A stretch of DNA of 64,000 bases from JAICMB01 sp963802915 (lineage in GTDB: Bacteria; Acidobacteriota; Terriglobia; Bryobacterales; Bryobacteraceae). Below, one piece after another: positions 37,713-46,714 of this stretch. Under the pieces are notes generated by a model. That model had not been told where the DNA came from, searched no databases, and saw only the letters and a list, made by a program, of their open reading frames with translations. Position 1 is the first letter of the stretch. Each line of letters opens with the position of its first letter. The DNA lies in assembly GCA_963802915.1 (NCBI GenBank), contig CAWDKQ010000012.1:501915-565914 (forward strand), written 5' to 3'. The translations under genes were made by a program, and so were the position numbers.

Positions 37713-38171
37713 CTAAACCTACAGAAGGCCGTCGACGTCTCAACGGAGGCGTGAGGACTGGCCAAATCGCCTGCGCCACTAAGCAGATTCGGTTAAATAA
37801 GAGAACCGCCGATTTGCTCAAAGCTTCTTGCTTCGATTGCGGACTTGGCAAATCTTGTGGTGGGTTAGTTGTACGATCGGCGATCACGTTCCTTATTTCG
37901 GCGATTGTAGCGATTCGTTCTCTGGGTACCCAACCCGGATTCCAATCGCGATTCACAGCGACCAACTGATGGCACGATAGGGCCGGTCTGCAAGTCACTT
38001 TTGGAGCGCTAAGACTTAGCCGGTCGGCGCGTAGACCTTTGTATACCTAATCAATGACCGCGCACATCACCATTGCCGGTGAATCGGCCGGATCGATTTC
38101 GGTCAGGTGGTGTACACGCCAATATCTGCAATTTTGCAACGTCCTTTTGCCATACACCAGATGGGAGCGGT
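37713..38171. other. Intergenic region with a carboxylesterase-like scrap
   Basis: No intact gene. At about 38057-38098 on the plus strand a short stretch translates to ITIAGESAGSISV, the nucleophile elbow of type-B carboxylesterases, but the surrounding codons do not continue the family. It is at most a 15-codon relic. Confidence 0.35.
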
Positions 38172-38640
38172 GGGGTTTGCATTCTTTGCTTATGCGTGAT
38201 TTGAAAGACGCCATGTACAACCCGCACGATGCGCAGATCCACGAGGCTGACGACAATTTCAAAGCCAATGGCTCGCAGCGCGGGCCCGGTGGCCGAGGCG
38301 GGCGCGAGCCAGGCGGACCACCGCCTGGAGGTCAGAACGGTCCGCCTCCTCAGTTCGGAGGCGGCAATGGACCGGGCGGCCGCGGAGGACGCGGAGGGGT
38401 GGAGATCTCTTTGGAAGCGATCTTTACTACATTTCATTCTTGGCAAACCCTAGGTCACGACTCCCTGGATGCTTCAGTTCGGCGGCCACCATCTTGCGTT
38501 GAACATCACGATCGCGGGAAACGAAGGCGTATTAACGCCAACCCTCACATGCCAAAGTGCAAAGGTTGTTCCTCGACACCCTCAATGGGTTATCTGGATG
38601 TGGGATGGCCGCCAAGAGCTGCAATGTTCTCCCTCACCCA
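38172..38640 (+). pseudogene. Degenerate DUF3500-family gene
   Basis: Pieces in several frames follow the order of a DUF3500 protein. They are a short helical segment with EADDNFKANGSQRG, a Gly/Pro-rich linker (about 38280-38395), GGDLFGSDLYYISFLANP in one frame (about 38394-38445), and MLQFGGHHLALNITIAGNEG then VLTPTLT in another (from 38469). At least two frame changes and the lack of the C-terminal half show it is not functional. The family is found in Acidobacteria and its role is not known. It lies among integrase and antitoxin debris. Confidence 0.6.
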
Positions 38641-39080
38641 TCGGAGCGCGCGGTGATTTTTCGGACGGCTGCCTCGTTTTTTCCCACTCGAAGCAGTGAT
38701 ACCTCTTAAATTTGTTTCTCGCGAGCCCTTCCACGGTCTCCTAACCGGGATATCTCCGGTGCTGGTGGGCGCGTAATGACGCTCATCTTAGCTACTCTCT
38801 GGATTGGGCACGGAGTCCTTGAGGTGAGTGTGCCGCTTGTACTTGCGTAAGTGCTCGAAGGTGTCGGCTGTCGAAGGTGTCGGCTTGCTTCTCGCCTTCG
38901 ACGCAGGTATGATACGGGTCCCACAGAAAAGCGACGCTCCTCGATTTGGCGCTTAAATACGCTGGGAGGTTGGCAGCCCTAGTAGCTTCACTTGCACCTT
39001 GATTTCCTCCGTGGTGCGGACTCGGTCCTCCAATTCGTGCAGGCGTTTAAGCACTCTATCCATGGACGCGTCTCCGGAAT
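38641..39080. other. Region without a supported gene
   Basis: Mostly decayed sequence. On the minus strand about 39060-38953 a 36-codon stretch (MDRVLKRLHELEDRVRTTEE...) looks like a helical C-terminus and directly follows the antitoxin fragment, so it may be a small partner gene, but there is too little to call it. Confidence 0.35.
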
Positions 39081-39312
39081 CTACCGAGAGTTCAGAAACT
39101 CGATTAGACCTGCTTCTGGGGGCCCGCCGCCAGTGAGTTTGCGTACGGCGCGATCGAGTTCGCCTTCTTGCTCCGCTTGGGTCGAAGCGACCAGATCGTT
39201 CAGGTGCGCGGCGGCGATTCGCAACCCTATCTGATCGGAGGAAGTTTTCTTCTGGGTGGCCGGGACATAGTAGCCAACGATCTGGCCATGAGAAGTGACG
39301 GCGACAGGGCCG
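39081..39312 (-). pseudogene. Phd-family antitoxin, missing its N-terminus
   Basis: The minus-strand frame contains GPVAVTSHGQIVGYYVPA, the core of Phd/YefM-type antitoxins (the DNA-binding half), followed by a charged helical C-terminus ending FLNSR. The usual first ~20 residues are absent. Upstream of about position 39312 the DNA reads as the opposite-strand integrase gene. A recombination event has therefore removed the start of the antitoxin. No toxin gene is recognisable beside it. Confidence 0.65.
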
Positions 39313-39970
39313 CGACACGTTCGGCAAGGCCAGCTATGAACGCCTCCGCGCCAAAGCGATGGTCCTCTTGTTCCGGTTCTACGGACTGCGCGTATCCGAC
39401 GTGGCAACTCTTAAAAAGGAGCGGATCAAAGGCGACTATATTTTTCTGCACGCGCTGAAGAATGGCGCCCCTATCTGGCTGCCGCTCTACCCGGAGGTGA
39501 AGCGCGCGCTGAACAACCTCATTCAGCCGCAGGGCACAATTGGCGAGTGCGAATACTTCTTTTGGAGCGGCCGGGGTTCTCGCGAAGAGCACATCAAAAC
39601 CGTGACCCGAACATTAAAGGCCATGTTTCGAGCCAGCGGCGTGCGCGATGCTCATCCACACCGCTTTCGCGACACGCTCGCGACCGAGATCCTCATCAAA
39701 GGCGGGACAGTGGAGGATTGCGCGAACATTCTGGGCGACTCGCCAGAGATTATTCGCAAGCACTACGCCAAGTGGTCGCCGGAGTATCAGTGCCGTACCG
39801 TGGACATTTTGGACCTAGTTCATGGCACGTATACGGCACGCGAGAATTGTGAGCTTGTAAGTCGTTATATGCAACAGATAAACTTGGTGTCCGTGGTGGA
39901 CTTGAACAAGAAGAGACCACTGAGAACGAAGAGGTTATTGATACAAAAAGAGCAGGAAGCGCTAATGTAG
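39305..39970 (+). pseudogene. Tyrosine recombinase catalytic domain, N-terminally truncated
   Basis: From about 39305 the plus strand encodes an integrase catalytic domain. The first Arg is in LLFRFYGLRVSDVATLKKE, the hairpin is GDYIFLHALKNGAPIWLP, HPHRFRDTLATEIL carries the HxxR pair, and ILGDSPEIIRKHYAK holds the last His/Tyr region. An in-frame TGA at 39296 and antitoxin sequence upstream show that the core-binding N-terminal domain is lost. A restart at the ATG at 39359 would give 203 residues without the first strand of the domain. The 3' end runs through a tRNA-like sequence (39885-39907) and the direct repeat, as expected of an integrase gene placed beside its attachment site. Confidence 0.78.
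39898..39965 (+). repeat. Right copy of the 69-bp direct repeat
   Basis: Matches 26921-26989 in the same orientation with a one-base gap and a few substitutions. Here it forms the last codons of the truncated integrase gene. Immediately before it, 39885-39907 resembles a tRNA 3' end (minus strand) but is one base short of the canonical layout. Confidence 0.8.
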
Positions 39971-39993
39971 TGAAAGCACGGAGGTCTCCGGAA

Positions 39994-40917
39994 TCAGGCG
40001 CGGTAAGGCGTTGCGGAAACGTCAACGATAACTCCCGAGTAACCGTACGCCGCCAACATCATGCGAACACTCTCCACATTCATCGCTCTGTTCGGGCTGG
40101 GACCTACCGTAATTCCCGTGATCGGTAACTGCCGGTTGCCGCTCAATGCTTTCAGGCTGTAGTAGGGTACGAGCATCCCTCGCGAGATCCGGAAAGAGGG
40201 CTTTACGGAACAATTCGGCGGGGGCGAGAAGATGAGCCGGCATTCATCCTCTTCCTTAAAATCAGCATTCTTGAAGGTCGGAATAAAAAACTCGATCGCG
40301 TCCGCGGCGCGGGTAGCGCGAAGTTCCGGATCGGCCGTAGACGTGAACCCAAACTGAATCGCCGTACGCAGAATCTCTTCTTGAGTGTCGGCATCATAAA
40401 ATGTTTTCCAAAGACGCATCAAACCATTGTGCGGCGAGTCCGGGCCGGTCACCACGTCAAACCGGGACGGCTGCAATCGGATGCTCACACCGTTACCATT
40501 TGCCGTGTAACCGCGCCACTGGCTCAGGAGATTGTCCTTTTTACAAAAGCAGCATATGTAAACGCCCTCCGATGGAGGCTGCCCGAGCCGCTCGGTCAGA
40601 CGGTCCAAATATACTGGCCAATCCGGGCTCGGATTATCGGTCTTCATGGATTCGATCAGCCGTCTCGCCACGCCGTAACCATGATTGAGTTCCTGTTCGT
40701 CGTTGGAAAAACGCGAATGGGACAGCCACAGATCCTGATTCGAGAGGATGCCGAGTAATCCGCCAAGATCGGAATAGTGAAAGAGCGGTTTGTCAGGGCC
40801 GACTCCGAAAATCCAGTCTTCCGCATATGAACCGACACGCCCAAGAAATGCATTAAGCGAGGCAATGTCGACGGGCGGCCGAGATGCAGTCGAGGTGCTG
40901 ACCGGATTCGTAGACAT
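39994..40917 (-). CDS. DUF2971 domain protein
   Basis: A 307-residue cytoplasmic protein with the pattern of DUF2971: LFHYSDLGGLLGILSNQDLWLSHSRF followed by a stretch of acidic and Asn residues (here cited in part), then YICCFCKKDNLLSQWRGYTANGNG, KEEDECRLIF, and GITVGPSPNRAMNVESV near the end. The family has no established function but turns up in defence islands and on mobile elements. It lies just outside the right repeat of the 27-40 kb island, facing the integrase. No obvious partner gene. Start at the ATG at 40917; the first 20 residues are Ser/Thr-rich and may be disordered. Confidence 0.82.
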   Translation of the reverse strand: MSTNPVSTSTASRPPVDIASLNAFLGRVGSYAEDWIFGVGPDKPLFHYSDLGGLLGILSNQDLWLSHSRFSNDEQELNHGYGVARRLIESMKTDNPSPDWPVYLDRLTERLGQPPSEGVYICCFCKKDNLLSQWRGYTANGNGVSIRLQPSRFDVVTGPDSPHNGLMRLWKTFYDADTQEEILRTAIQFGFTSTADPELRATRAADAIEFFIPTFKNADFKEEDECRLIFSPPPNCSVKPSFRISRGMLVPYYSLKALSGNRQLPITGITVGPSPNRAMNVESVRMMLAAYGYSGVIVDVSATPYRA

Positions 40918-41413
40918 TCGCGGCGTATTCTAGCAGACTGCGGACCCCCGCGACTGCGGACAACGGCACAAGCGACCGTAGGATCGGCTCTCGGAGCTTG
41001 GCCGCATTCTCACTTGTCGTGTAGTCGAAATGTAGTACATGTTCTCTCCGGATTGCTCCTGGATCACCCGCTAACCGAAAGTGATTCCCAACAGCGCTGT
41101 TGCAACCTCAGTTCCCGATGAGTGGGATTCCCGCCCATTGACGCGGTTTCTCGGACCTGAGCAGCCGAATTCACGGTCATGCCGTTTTACCAGCCATGAT
41201 TCCCCTTCGACAGGCGCAACAGTTCAAAAAAATGTGACCTTGCAATATGAAGGGTCCCCCCGGAATCCGCAACAAGACTCAAACCGAAAGTCGCGGAGAA
41301 TAAGCGTACCTCTACACTGGTGTTCACCCGCCAGGAGGCGCACGGTTCGATGTGGCTGAGGGAACTGCGGCAGCGAGAGCATTGGTCTCCCACCGCGATA
41401 GGATAATACCGAC
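40918..41413. other. Divergent intergenic region
   Basis: About 500 bp between the DUF2971 gene and the kinase gene, which are transcribed away from each other. Both promoters should be here. I see no coding sequence with recognisable features and no clear operator. Confidence 0.4.
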
Positions 41414-44083
41414 ATGGCTGCCGCAAGACTGGGCCATTTCGATCTATTGCAGAAGATCGGCGAGGGCGGCATGGGTGTCGTCTACAAAGCGCGGGATACG
41501 CGTTTGGAGCGGGTGGTCGCTATTAAGCTGCTGCCCGAGAGCCGCGCCGCCGATGCCGAGCGTCGCGCGCGCTTCATCCGTGAGGCCAAGGCCGCGTCCG
41601 CACTGAACCATCCCAATATCGCGACCATCCACGAGGTCGGTGAGCAGGACGGGCGGACGTTCATGGTGATGGAGTTCGTCGACGGCAAGCAGTTGACCGA
41701 GATGATTCCGCGCAAGGGGATGCGGCTCACTGAAGCGCTGCGCCTGGCGGTGCAGGTGGCCGATGCGCTGACAGCGGCGCATGCGGCGGGCATCGTTCAT
41801 CGCGATCTGAAGCCCGGCAACATCATGGTGGACACGCAGGGGCGGGTCAAAGTGCTGGATTTCGGGCTGGCCAAGCTAGCCGCGCCGGCGGTCGCTTTGG
41901 CGGTAGATGCAGAGACGCGGACGGCACCGCTCACCGACGAAGGCGCGATCGTGGGCAGCGTGCCGTACATGTCGCCGGAGCAGGCTGAGGGGCGTCCAGT
42001 GGATGCAAGGAGCGACATCTTCTCGTTTGGCGCGGTGCTGTACGAGATGGTGACAGGGCAGCGGGCGTTTCGCGGGGAGACGCGGGTGTCGACACTCGCA
42101 GCGGTGGTCGAGAAAGAGCCGCAGCCGGTGAGCGAGACCGGGGCGGAAGTGCCGCCGGAGCTGGCTCGGCTGATCGCGCGCTGTCTGCGCAAGGACGTGA
42201 ATCGGCGCAGCCAGCATGTGTCGGACGTGAAGCTGGCGCTGGAGGAACTGCGAGACGAATCCGAATCCGGAAAGCTGATTCGGCCTGCCGCAACCGCGCC
42301 TGCGAGGCGTCGATGGTTATGGCCAGCAATGGGCGTGGTGATTGCGTTGGGTGCAGTCGCCTGGGCGTATCTGCAGCATCGCGGTGCGGCGCCGTCCCAG
42401 GGGCCCGACTTGGTGCGGGTCTCCCCGGACGATGGAAATTCGTACGTAGGGCCAAGCATCTCGCCGGACGGCAAATTTGTGGCATACGCGTCCGATCGCA
42501 GCGGCAAGATGGAACTGTGGCTGCAGCAAGTGGGAGGCGGCGATCCGATCCAGTTGACCCATTCCAGTGGCCCCGTGCAGTCCGCTCAGTTTTTCCCCGA
42601 TGGCATGCGGATCTTGTACCTGACACAAGGCAGCATCGAGGTGATCCCAACTCTGGGTGGTAGGCAACCACAAGTCCTGCGGAATGGAAGTGTCGATTCG
42701 CCCATTCTTTCTCCGGATGGCCGCCAGATCGCCTATTTCGAATTCGCTCAATCCGAATTCCACCTGATGTCGATGCCTTCCGAAGGCGGACCCGCGCACG
42801 AATTGGCAGCCTGGGGCCGCACGAAGTACAAGAACACGCACCATGTGATATGGACGTCCGATAGCCGCTGGCTCATCTCTGTCGGAGGCAAGCAAGCCGA
42901 TACGCAAAATGCGGATGCGTGGGAGTGGTTTGCGCTGCCGGTGGACGGCGGAGCCCCGATCCCCACCGGCGCGGGGGCTGCGCTGCGGGCAGCGGGATTA
43001 GGGGCGAGTGTCCCCACTGCGGCGCTGGGGAATCGCATTCTATTCTCCGGATGGAAGGGCGAGCGGTGGAACGTTTGGCAGATTGGCCTGACGCCTGGCT
43101 CGTGGCGAGTAACCGGCAGTCCACGCCAACTCACTTTTGCAACTGAAGACGTCGGCGTGTCGGGTGTTAGTCCGGCCGGCGCGACAGTATCGGTCGTCAA
43201 ATCCTCCGCGGACCTGTACCTGCTTCCGCTCGATTCCACGAAGGGGCAGGCCGCTGGCGTAACGCGCCGGTTGACGAACGATGGACGATACAAGATGATG
43301 GCCGATGTCGGCGGAGAACCGCGCATGGCCTACTTCTACACCTGGAACTTTGGCGGTCCTACGCTCCCGAGAAACCTCTACGCACTGGATCTCGGGAGCT
43401 CGGCGCAGACGCTGGTTGCAAGGATCGATGAGGTTGTTGTCTCGCGCGACGGTCGGCAGATCGCCTACGCGGTGCCTGAAGGCGATTCCTATTCCATCCG
43501 GGTCGGCGATGCCGGAGCGGATCCCGACGCGCGAGTGGTCTGCAAGAGCTGCGGATTGCCCCGGCGATTCTCGCCCGACGGTCGTTTCTTGCTCTACTCA
43601 CCCCAAGTGCAGTCCAAACATGACCCCACCAAGCGGAAGTTGACGGTCCGGCTTCTGGAACTGGCCTCGGGCAGAGACAGGCCCTGGTTAGAGCACCCGA
43701 CGGAATCGGTATTCGCCGATTCATTTGGAGAAGACGGAGCGTGGTTCGATGTCGGGGTTGGACGGCGGGATAAGCGCTACATTGTCCCCTGGCGAGAGGA
43801 GCCAATCCCGGTTTCAGAGTGGCTTGAGTCTCCCACCCGCAGCCCGGACTGGGAACCGGCGCCATCGCGCAACTTCTTTTACTTTGTGCAGGACCGCAAG
43901 TTGATGGGCACCCAATTTGACTCCAACACGCGGACATTTAGCCAGCCTTTTGAAGTGAAGTTCCCTGCGGGATCGCCCGTTGAGTGGAAACCCGATGACG
44001 CGTGGGCAATTCGCGGTCCCGGTCTGGTCTTCACGCGTCAAGAGCCACACGGGTCCGTGTGGCTGATGAAGCTGCCGGAGTGA
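41414..44083 (+). CDS. Membrane Ser/Thr protein kinase with TolB/PD40 propeller
   Basis: An 889-residue Hanks-type kinase typical of Acidobacteria. Kinase domain ~9-270: glycine loop GEGGMGVVYKA, Lys38 in VAIKLL, HRDLKPGN with His129, DFG at 149-151, MSPEQAEGRPVDARSDIFSFG. A linker and a single membrane helix at ~299-318 lead to an extracytoplasmic half built of PD40/WD40-like repeats (SISPDGKFVAYASDRSG, FFPDGMRILYL, LSPDGRQIAYF). The propeller presumably senses a ligand or protein outside and switches the kinase inside. All catalytic residues are present. It stands alone, with no sigma factor or phosphatase beside it, so its targets are unknown. Confidence 0.93.
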   Translation: MAAARLGHFDLLQKIGEGGMGVVYKARDTRLERVVAIKLLPESRAADAERRARFIREAKAASALNHPNIATIHEVGEQDGRTFMVMEFVDGKQLTEMIPRKGMRLTEALRLAVQVADALTAAHAAGIVHRDLKPGNIMVDTQGRVKVLDFGLAKLAAPAVALAVDAETRTAPLTDEGAIVGSVPYMSPEQAEGRPVDARSDIFSFGAVLYEMVTGQRAFRGETRVSTLAAVVEKEPQPVSETGAEVPPELARLIARCLRKDVNRRSQHVSDVKLALEELRDESESGKLIRPAATAPARRRWLWPAMGVVIALGAVAWAYLQHRGAAPSQGPDLVRVSPDDGNSYVGPSISPDGKFVAYASDRSGKMELWLQQVGGGDPIQLTHSSGPVQSAQFFPDGMRILYLTQGSIEVIPTLGGRQPQVLRNGSVDSPILSPDGRQIAYFEFAQSEFHLMSMPSEGGPAHELAAWGRTKYKNTHHVIWTSDSRWLISVGGKQADTQNADAWEWFALPVDGGAPIPTGAGAALRAAGLGASVPTAALGNRILFSGWKGERWNVWQIGLTPGSWRVTGSPRQLTFATEDVGVSGVSPAGATVSVVKSSADLYLLPLDSTKGQAAGVTRRLTNDGRYKMMADVGGEPRMAYFYTWNFGGPTLPRNLYALDLGSSAQTLVARIDEVVVSRDGRQIAYAVPEGDSYSIRVGDAGADPDARVVCKSCGLPRRFSPDGRFLLYSPQVQSKHDPTKRKLTVRLLELASGRDRPWLEHPTESVFADSFGEDGAWFDVGVGRRDKRYIVPWREEPIPVSEWLESPTRSPDWEPAPSRNFFYFVQDRKLMGTQFDSNTRTFSQPFEVKFPAGSPVEWKPDDAWAIRGPGLVFTRQEPHGSVWLMKLPE

Positions 44084-44278
44084 CCTACCCCACGAACTTG
44101 AACACCGCTTACACGACCAGCTCCGGGCATGTCGACGAGTTTCAAGTCGATGGTGCTGAGACTGTCTGGTTGGGGTTTGAAGAATTCCACACTAATGCGC
44201 AGTGCCCGTTATCGGGGCTTAGCCGGCCTGTCTCGGGCGGTTGCGAATGATAAGTGGCGTTACCGGTGGCGTTGCGCA

Positions 44279-44650
44279 TCATAGGTCAGGAGGCTCGTCA
44301 CCTTCAAAGTGCGGATCGTATCCGGAGAAGACGAGGCATTCGAGGCGCTCGGCGTCCCAAAGAATATCGCGCGGAACCCGTCTCCTTTCCGCGCCAAGAA
44401 AATCAGCTAGTCCGTTTACAGCCTCGACAACATTGCGGTGGATCAGAGTGTCGCCCTTAGTGACTTGGAGGTACTGCCTCGTCGCTTCCGCGAATAATCG
44501 AAACTGCTGAATTGGGTATTTCCCCTTGTCCGAGAGTGCATCCTGGAGACCTTCCCATCGTCGTGCGATTTCAGCAGCAAGACGGTCTTTTCCGGAAGAG
44601 GACATGGCGTTCAACATCGTAGCGTACCCTGCAATTTCCGATAATCGCAC
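44279..44650 (-). CDS. Hypothetical protein, mostly helical
   Basis: A 123-residue protein that I do not recognise. It is soluble and charged, with predicted helices such as KDRLAAEIARRWEGLQDAL and NVVEAVNGLADFLGAERRR, and an acidic C-terminus. Codon use looks like real coding sequence (strong third-position G+C), and nothing longer overlaps it on the other strand. It is divergent from the secreted protein gene at 44725 with a 74-bp gap between them. Confidence 0.55.
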   Translation of the reverse strand: MRLSEIAGYATMLNAMSSSGKDRLAAEIARRWEGLQDALSDKGKYPIQQFRLFAEATRQYLQVTKGDTLIHRNVVEAVNGLADFLGAERRRVPRDILWDAERLECLVFSGYDPHFEGDEPPDL

Positions 44651-44724
44651 TTTAGTGCCCTTGAAACGATTGGGGAGAATGTGGGCGCATTCTGCTAATC
44701 TTCCAGCAGAGGACTTGAAGGCAT

Positions 44725-45231
44725 ATGGTCACACGTGTAAGCATCCGACGCAAGGTCTTGTTGCTCGGGCTCGCGGCACTCGGGGCACAGGCTCAGACAA
44801 AGACACAGCTTGAATTAAAGCTGAATACCGTCGTTCCGCAGGTGCTAGTCAACATCACACTCTCGACTGGCGCCGACTCCCTGTTCCTGCCGTATTGCGG
44901 CCAAGAGGAGGGCACGCCTATTTTATGCGTCCAAGGCGTCCACTTGCAGGTGCATTCTGCTCACGGTTTCCGGCCGGCCAAACTAAGGACGACCGTCGCG
45001 GTCCTGGGTGGAATGGAACTCGGGCGCTTCGATGGGGGATTGCTGCCTGCGCGAACGGATACCAGGGTTGTATTCTTCTTTAGTCGGCGGCATTTTGAAG
45101 TGGAGCCTGGTCAACCGCTACGCCTACTGGTGGATTTGTGGTCTAACGAGACCGCGATGACGAGCGCTCAGGTGCCCACTCAGATCGCGAGTCCGCCTTT
45201 TGAATACCCCCGTGATGGTTTCGGCTGGTAA
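44725..45231 (+). CDS. Secreted hypothetical protein, beta-rich
   Basis: A 168-residue protein with an apparent signal peptide (RRKVLLLGLAALGAQAQ). The mature part is beta-rich (LELKLNTVVPQVLVNITLS, RLLVDLWSNETAM) and has two cysteines (PYCGQEE, PILCVQ) that could pair. I do not recognise a family. Its position between accessory genes and its lack of partners give no functional clue. Confidence 0.55.
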   Translation: MVTRVSIRRKVLLLGLAALGAQAQTKTQLELKLNTVVPQVLVNITLSTGADSLFLPYCGQEEGTPILCVQGVHLQVHSAHGFRPAKLRTTVAVLGGMELGRFDGGLLPARTDTRVVFFFSRRHFEVEPGQPLRLLVDLWSNETAMTSAQVPTQIASPPFEYPRDGFGW

Positions 45232-45752
45232 ACGGCGTTCACGGAAACCTGACTTTCGAGAAAGGGCAACGCTGTTAATGATTCCGGCACCGAGAGATGT
45301 TGGCGAGAATATCGCACCCGCAGAGGTCACTAAGCAAAGTGTTGGGCCGAGGCGTTCCAGATAGGATTCGGAAGCGGACGTGACAGCTCTGGGGTAGCGT
45401 GCGGCGCCGGCCAAAGGGCTCTTACCCTTACCGCGTCTCCAGGAGAACATCTCAAGGTTGTGTACTCATAAGTACACACGAGTACACAAGCCGGCGCCAC
45501 CAACAATATCTTTCTTCCTGGTCTTCTCTAGCTCAGAGACATTCAACATCAGCCAACCTGCAACCCGCGAGATGGGCGCCTCTGACGGGTGCTCGCTGGA
45601 AGCCATAAAAAAGTGAGCGGCGTTCGTGAGATGTTCTGCGCGGATAGGAAAGAACGATCGCGAGTGCTTCGCCCCCGGGGGGAATCACCTTCCGACCACG
45701 GCTCCAACTACACCCAAAGGCCAGTTTTAGAGTCCTTAGTAAGTATAGTGTT
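45232..45752. other. Intergenic region holding an inverted repeat
   Basis: No gene is supported over these 520 bases. The only structure I see is the 10-bp inverted repeat at 45458-45489, listed separately. Base composition is mixed and short frames on both strands lack motifs. Confidence 0.4.
45458..45489. repeat. Perfect 10-bp inverted repeat, GTACAC-rich
   Basis: TTGTGTACTC at 45458-45467 is mirrored by GAGTACACAA at 45480-45489 across a 12-base spacer that itself contains GTACAC. It could be an operator for a dimeric regulator or a recombinase-binding site. There is no T-run after it, so an intrinsic terminator is unlikely. Confidence 0.5.
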
Positions 45753-46208
45753 TTGTCCATATCTTGTGCGGCGCTGAAGGCGGTAAGGCATCTGCACTTG
45801 GCCTTCAAAGGGAAGACTACCGAAGAGATCTACGACGTTTTGATGATGCAATTGGTGCGCGCCATTCAGAAGTATGATCCTTCGTATACGGACAAAGTGA
45901 GAGTTGTGGCGGAGAAGATTGAAGATGCATTCCAGAAACAGTTCACCATCCTTGAGCTCAACGACCGTTTGGACTTTGATGGTAATAAGTATATCCGCAT
46001 GTTTTGCCGCCGTGGTTTCCTCGAGGCGGTTAAAGGAGGAAAGGGGGTCATACGGTCGGCGGATGTACTGCTGTACTGCTGGCTGTCCATATGGCTGTAC
46101 AGCAGTCCGTACTGCCGGCTGCATTTGGCCCCGGCCGGTTCCTTCTTCCATGGCGCAGAAATCGCACTCGGGTGTTATCTACAGACCTGGTTCCGATGTG
46201 ATGGCTAA
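45753..46208 (+). CDS. Hypothetical protein, possibly a gene remnant
   Basis: A 151-residue frame. The first ~90 residues look like a real helical domain (EEIYDVLMMQLVRAIQKYDPS, DKVRVVAEKIEDAFQKQF, LDFDGNKYIRMFCRRGFLE). The rest is atypical, with many Trp, Cys and Tyr residues and an inverted repeat in the DNA at 46067-46106, so the true protein may have been cut and the frame runs on into non-coding sequence. I do not recognise the family. The start is uncertain since coding-like sequence begins around residue 15. Confidence 0.4.
   Translation: MSISCAALKAVRHLHLAFKGKTTEEIYDVLMMQLVRAIQKYDPSYTDKVRVVAEKIEDAFQKQFTILELNDRLDFDGNKYIRMFCRRGFLEAVKGGKGVIRSADVLLYCWLSIWLYSSPYCRLHLAPAGSFFHGAEIALGCYLQTWFRCDG
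46067..46106. repeat. Perfect 10-bp inverted repeat inside repeated GTACTGC motifs
   Basis: ACTGCTGTAC (46067-46076) pairs with GTACAGCAGT (46097-46106) around a 20-base loop. Further GTACTGC units lie on both sides (46064 and 46109). The cluster marks the point where the upstream frame stops looking like protein, so it may be the edge of an inserted or recombined segment. Confidence 0.45.
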
Positions 46209-46210
46209 TG

Positions 46211-46714
46211 CTACGCAGAGCCGCCAGCCGAGGCCGTGAAGCGATCAAAATCGTTCGCTGCCGCTTGAGCAAGTTCATACAATCGCGTCAGCAGTTCTTC
46301 CACGCTGTTGTATTGCACCGTTAACCTGCCTGGAGCAAAAGAGACGCTCGCTGGCAGATCGGCCGCCGTGCCATTCGCAGCCGCCGGCGAAACATAGATC
46401 TGCACCGCCGCGGCGCGCCGATACTTCTCCAACTTCACCAAGTGATCGCTCAATCGCCTCTTCCGCTCATGCTCCTGTTCGATGTCCGGGTCGGTTGCCA
46501 GATCTTGCAAACGTCGGATCAAATCGAGGCGGTTGAGCAGAACGGTATTGCCTGACCGGTATCCGCCGAAGCGCTGCATCAGATCAATGGCGCGCCGGCG
46601 CTGCACACGAAAAATCCGTTCGCAAATCGCGCGATCGACGACGGGTGTGTCCAACGACGCTAACTGCTCGATGATAATTGGAATCTCCAGCAACCACCGC
46701 GCTTTAGCTGCCAC
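46211..46714 (-). CDS. Conserved-looking hypothetical protein with helix-turn-helix-like N-terminus
   Basis: A 167-residue soluble protein. The N-terminal half (LLEIPIIIEQLASLDTPVVD, ICERIFRVQRRRAIDLMQRFG) reads like a helix-turn-helix region. A basic helix (ERKRRLSDHLVKLEKYRR) follows, with a C-terminal segment (SFAPGRLTVQYNSVEELLTRL, ELAQAAANDF) that looks like an SpoVT-like strand plus helix. I cannot name a family, but the well-behaved sequence suggests a real gene. A role as a small regulator of a mobile region would fit; that is inference. Confidence 0.6.
   Translation of the reverse strand: MAAKARWLLEIPIIIEQLASLDTPVVDRAICERIFRVQRRRAIDLMQRFGGYRSGNTVLLNRLDLIRRLQDLATDPDIEQEHERKRRLSDHLVKLEKYRRAAAVQIYVSPAAANGTAADLPASVSFAPGRLTVQYNSVEELLTRLYELAQAAANDFDRFTASAGGSA

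Noticed and set aside
38054..38110. Type-B carboxylesterase gene suggested by ITIAGESAGSISV
   Set aside because: Only about 15 codons fit the family; no other motif precedes or follows, so no gene is called.
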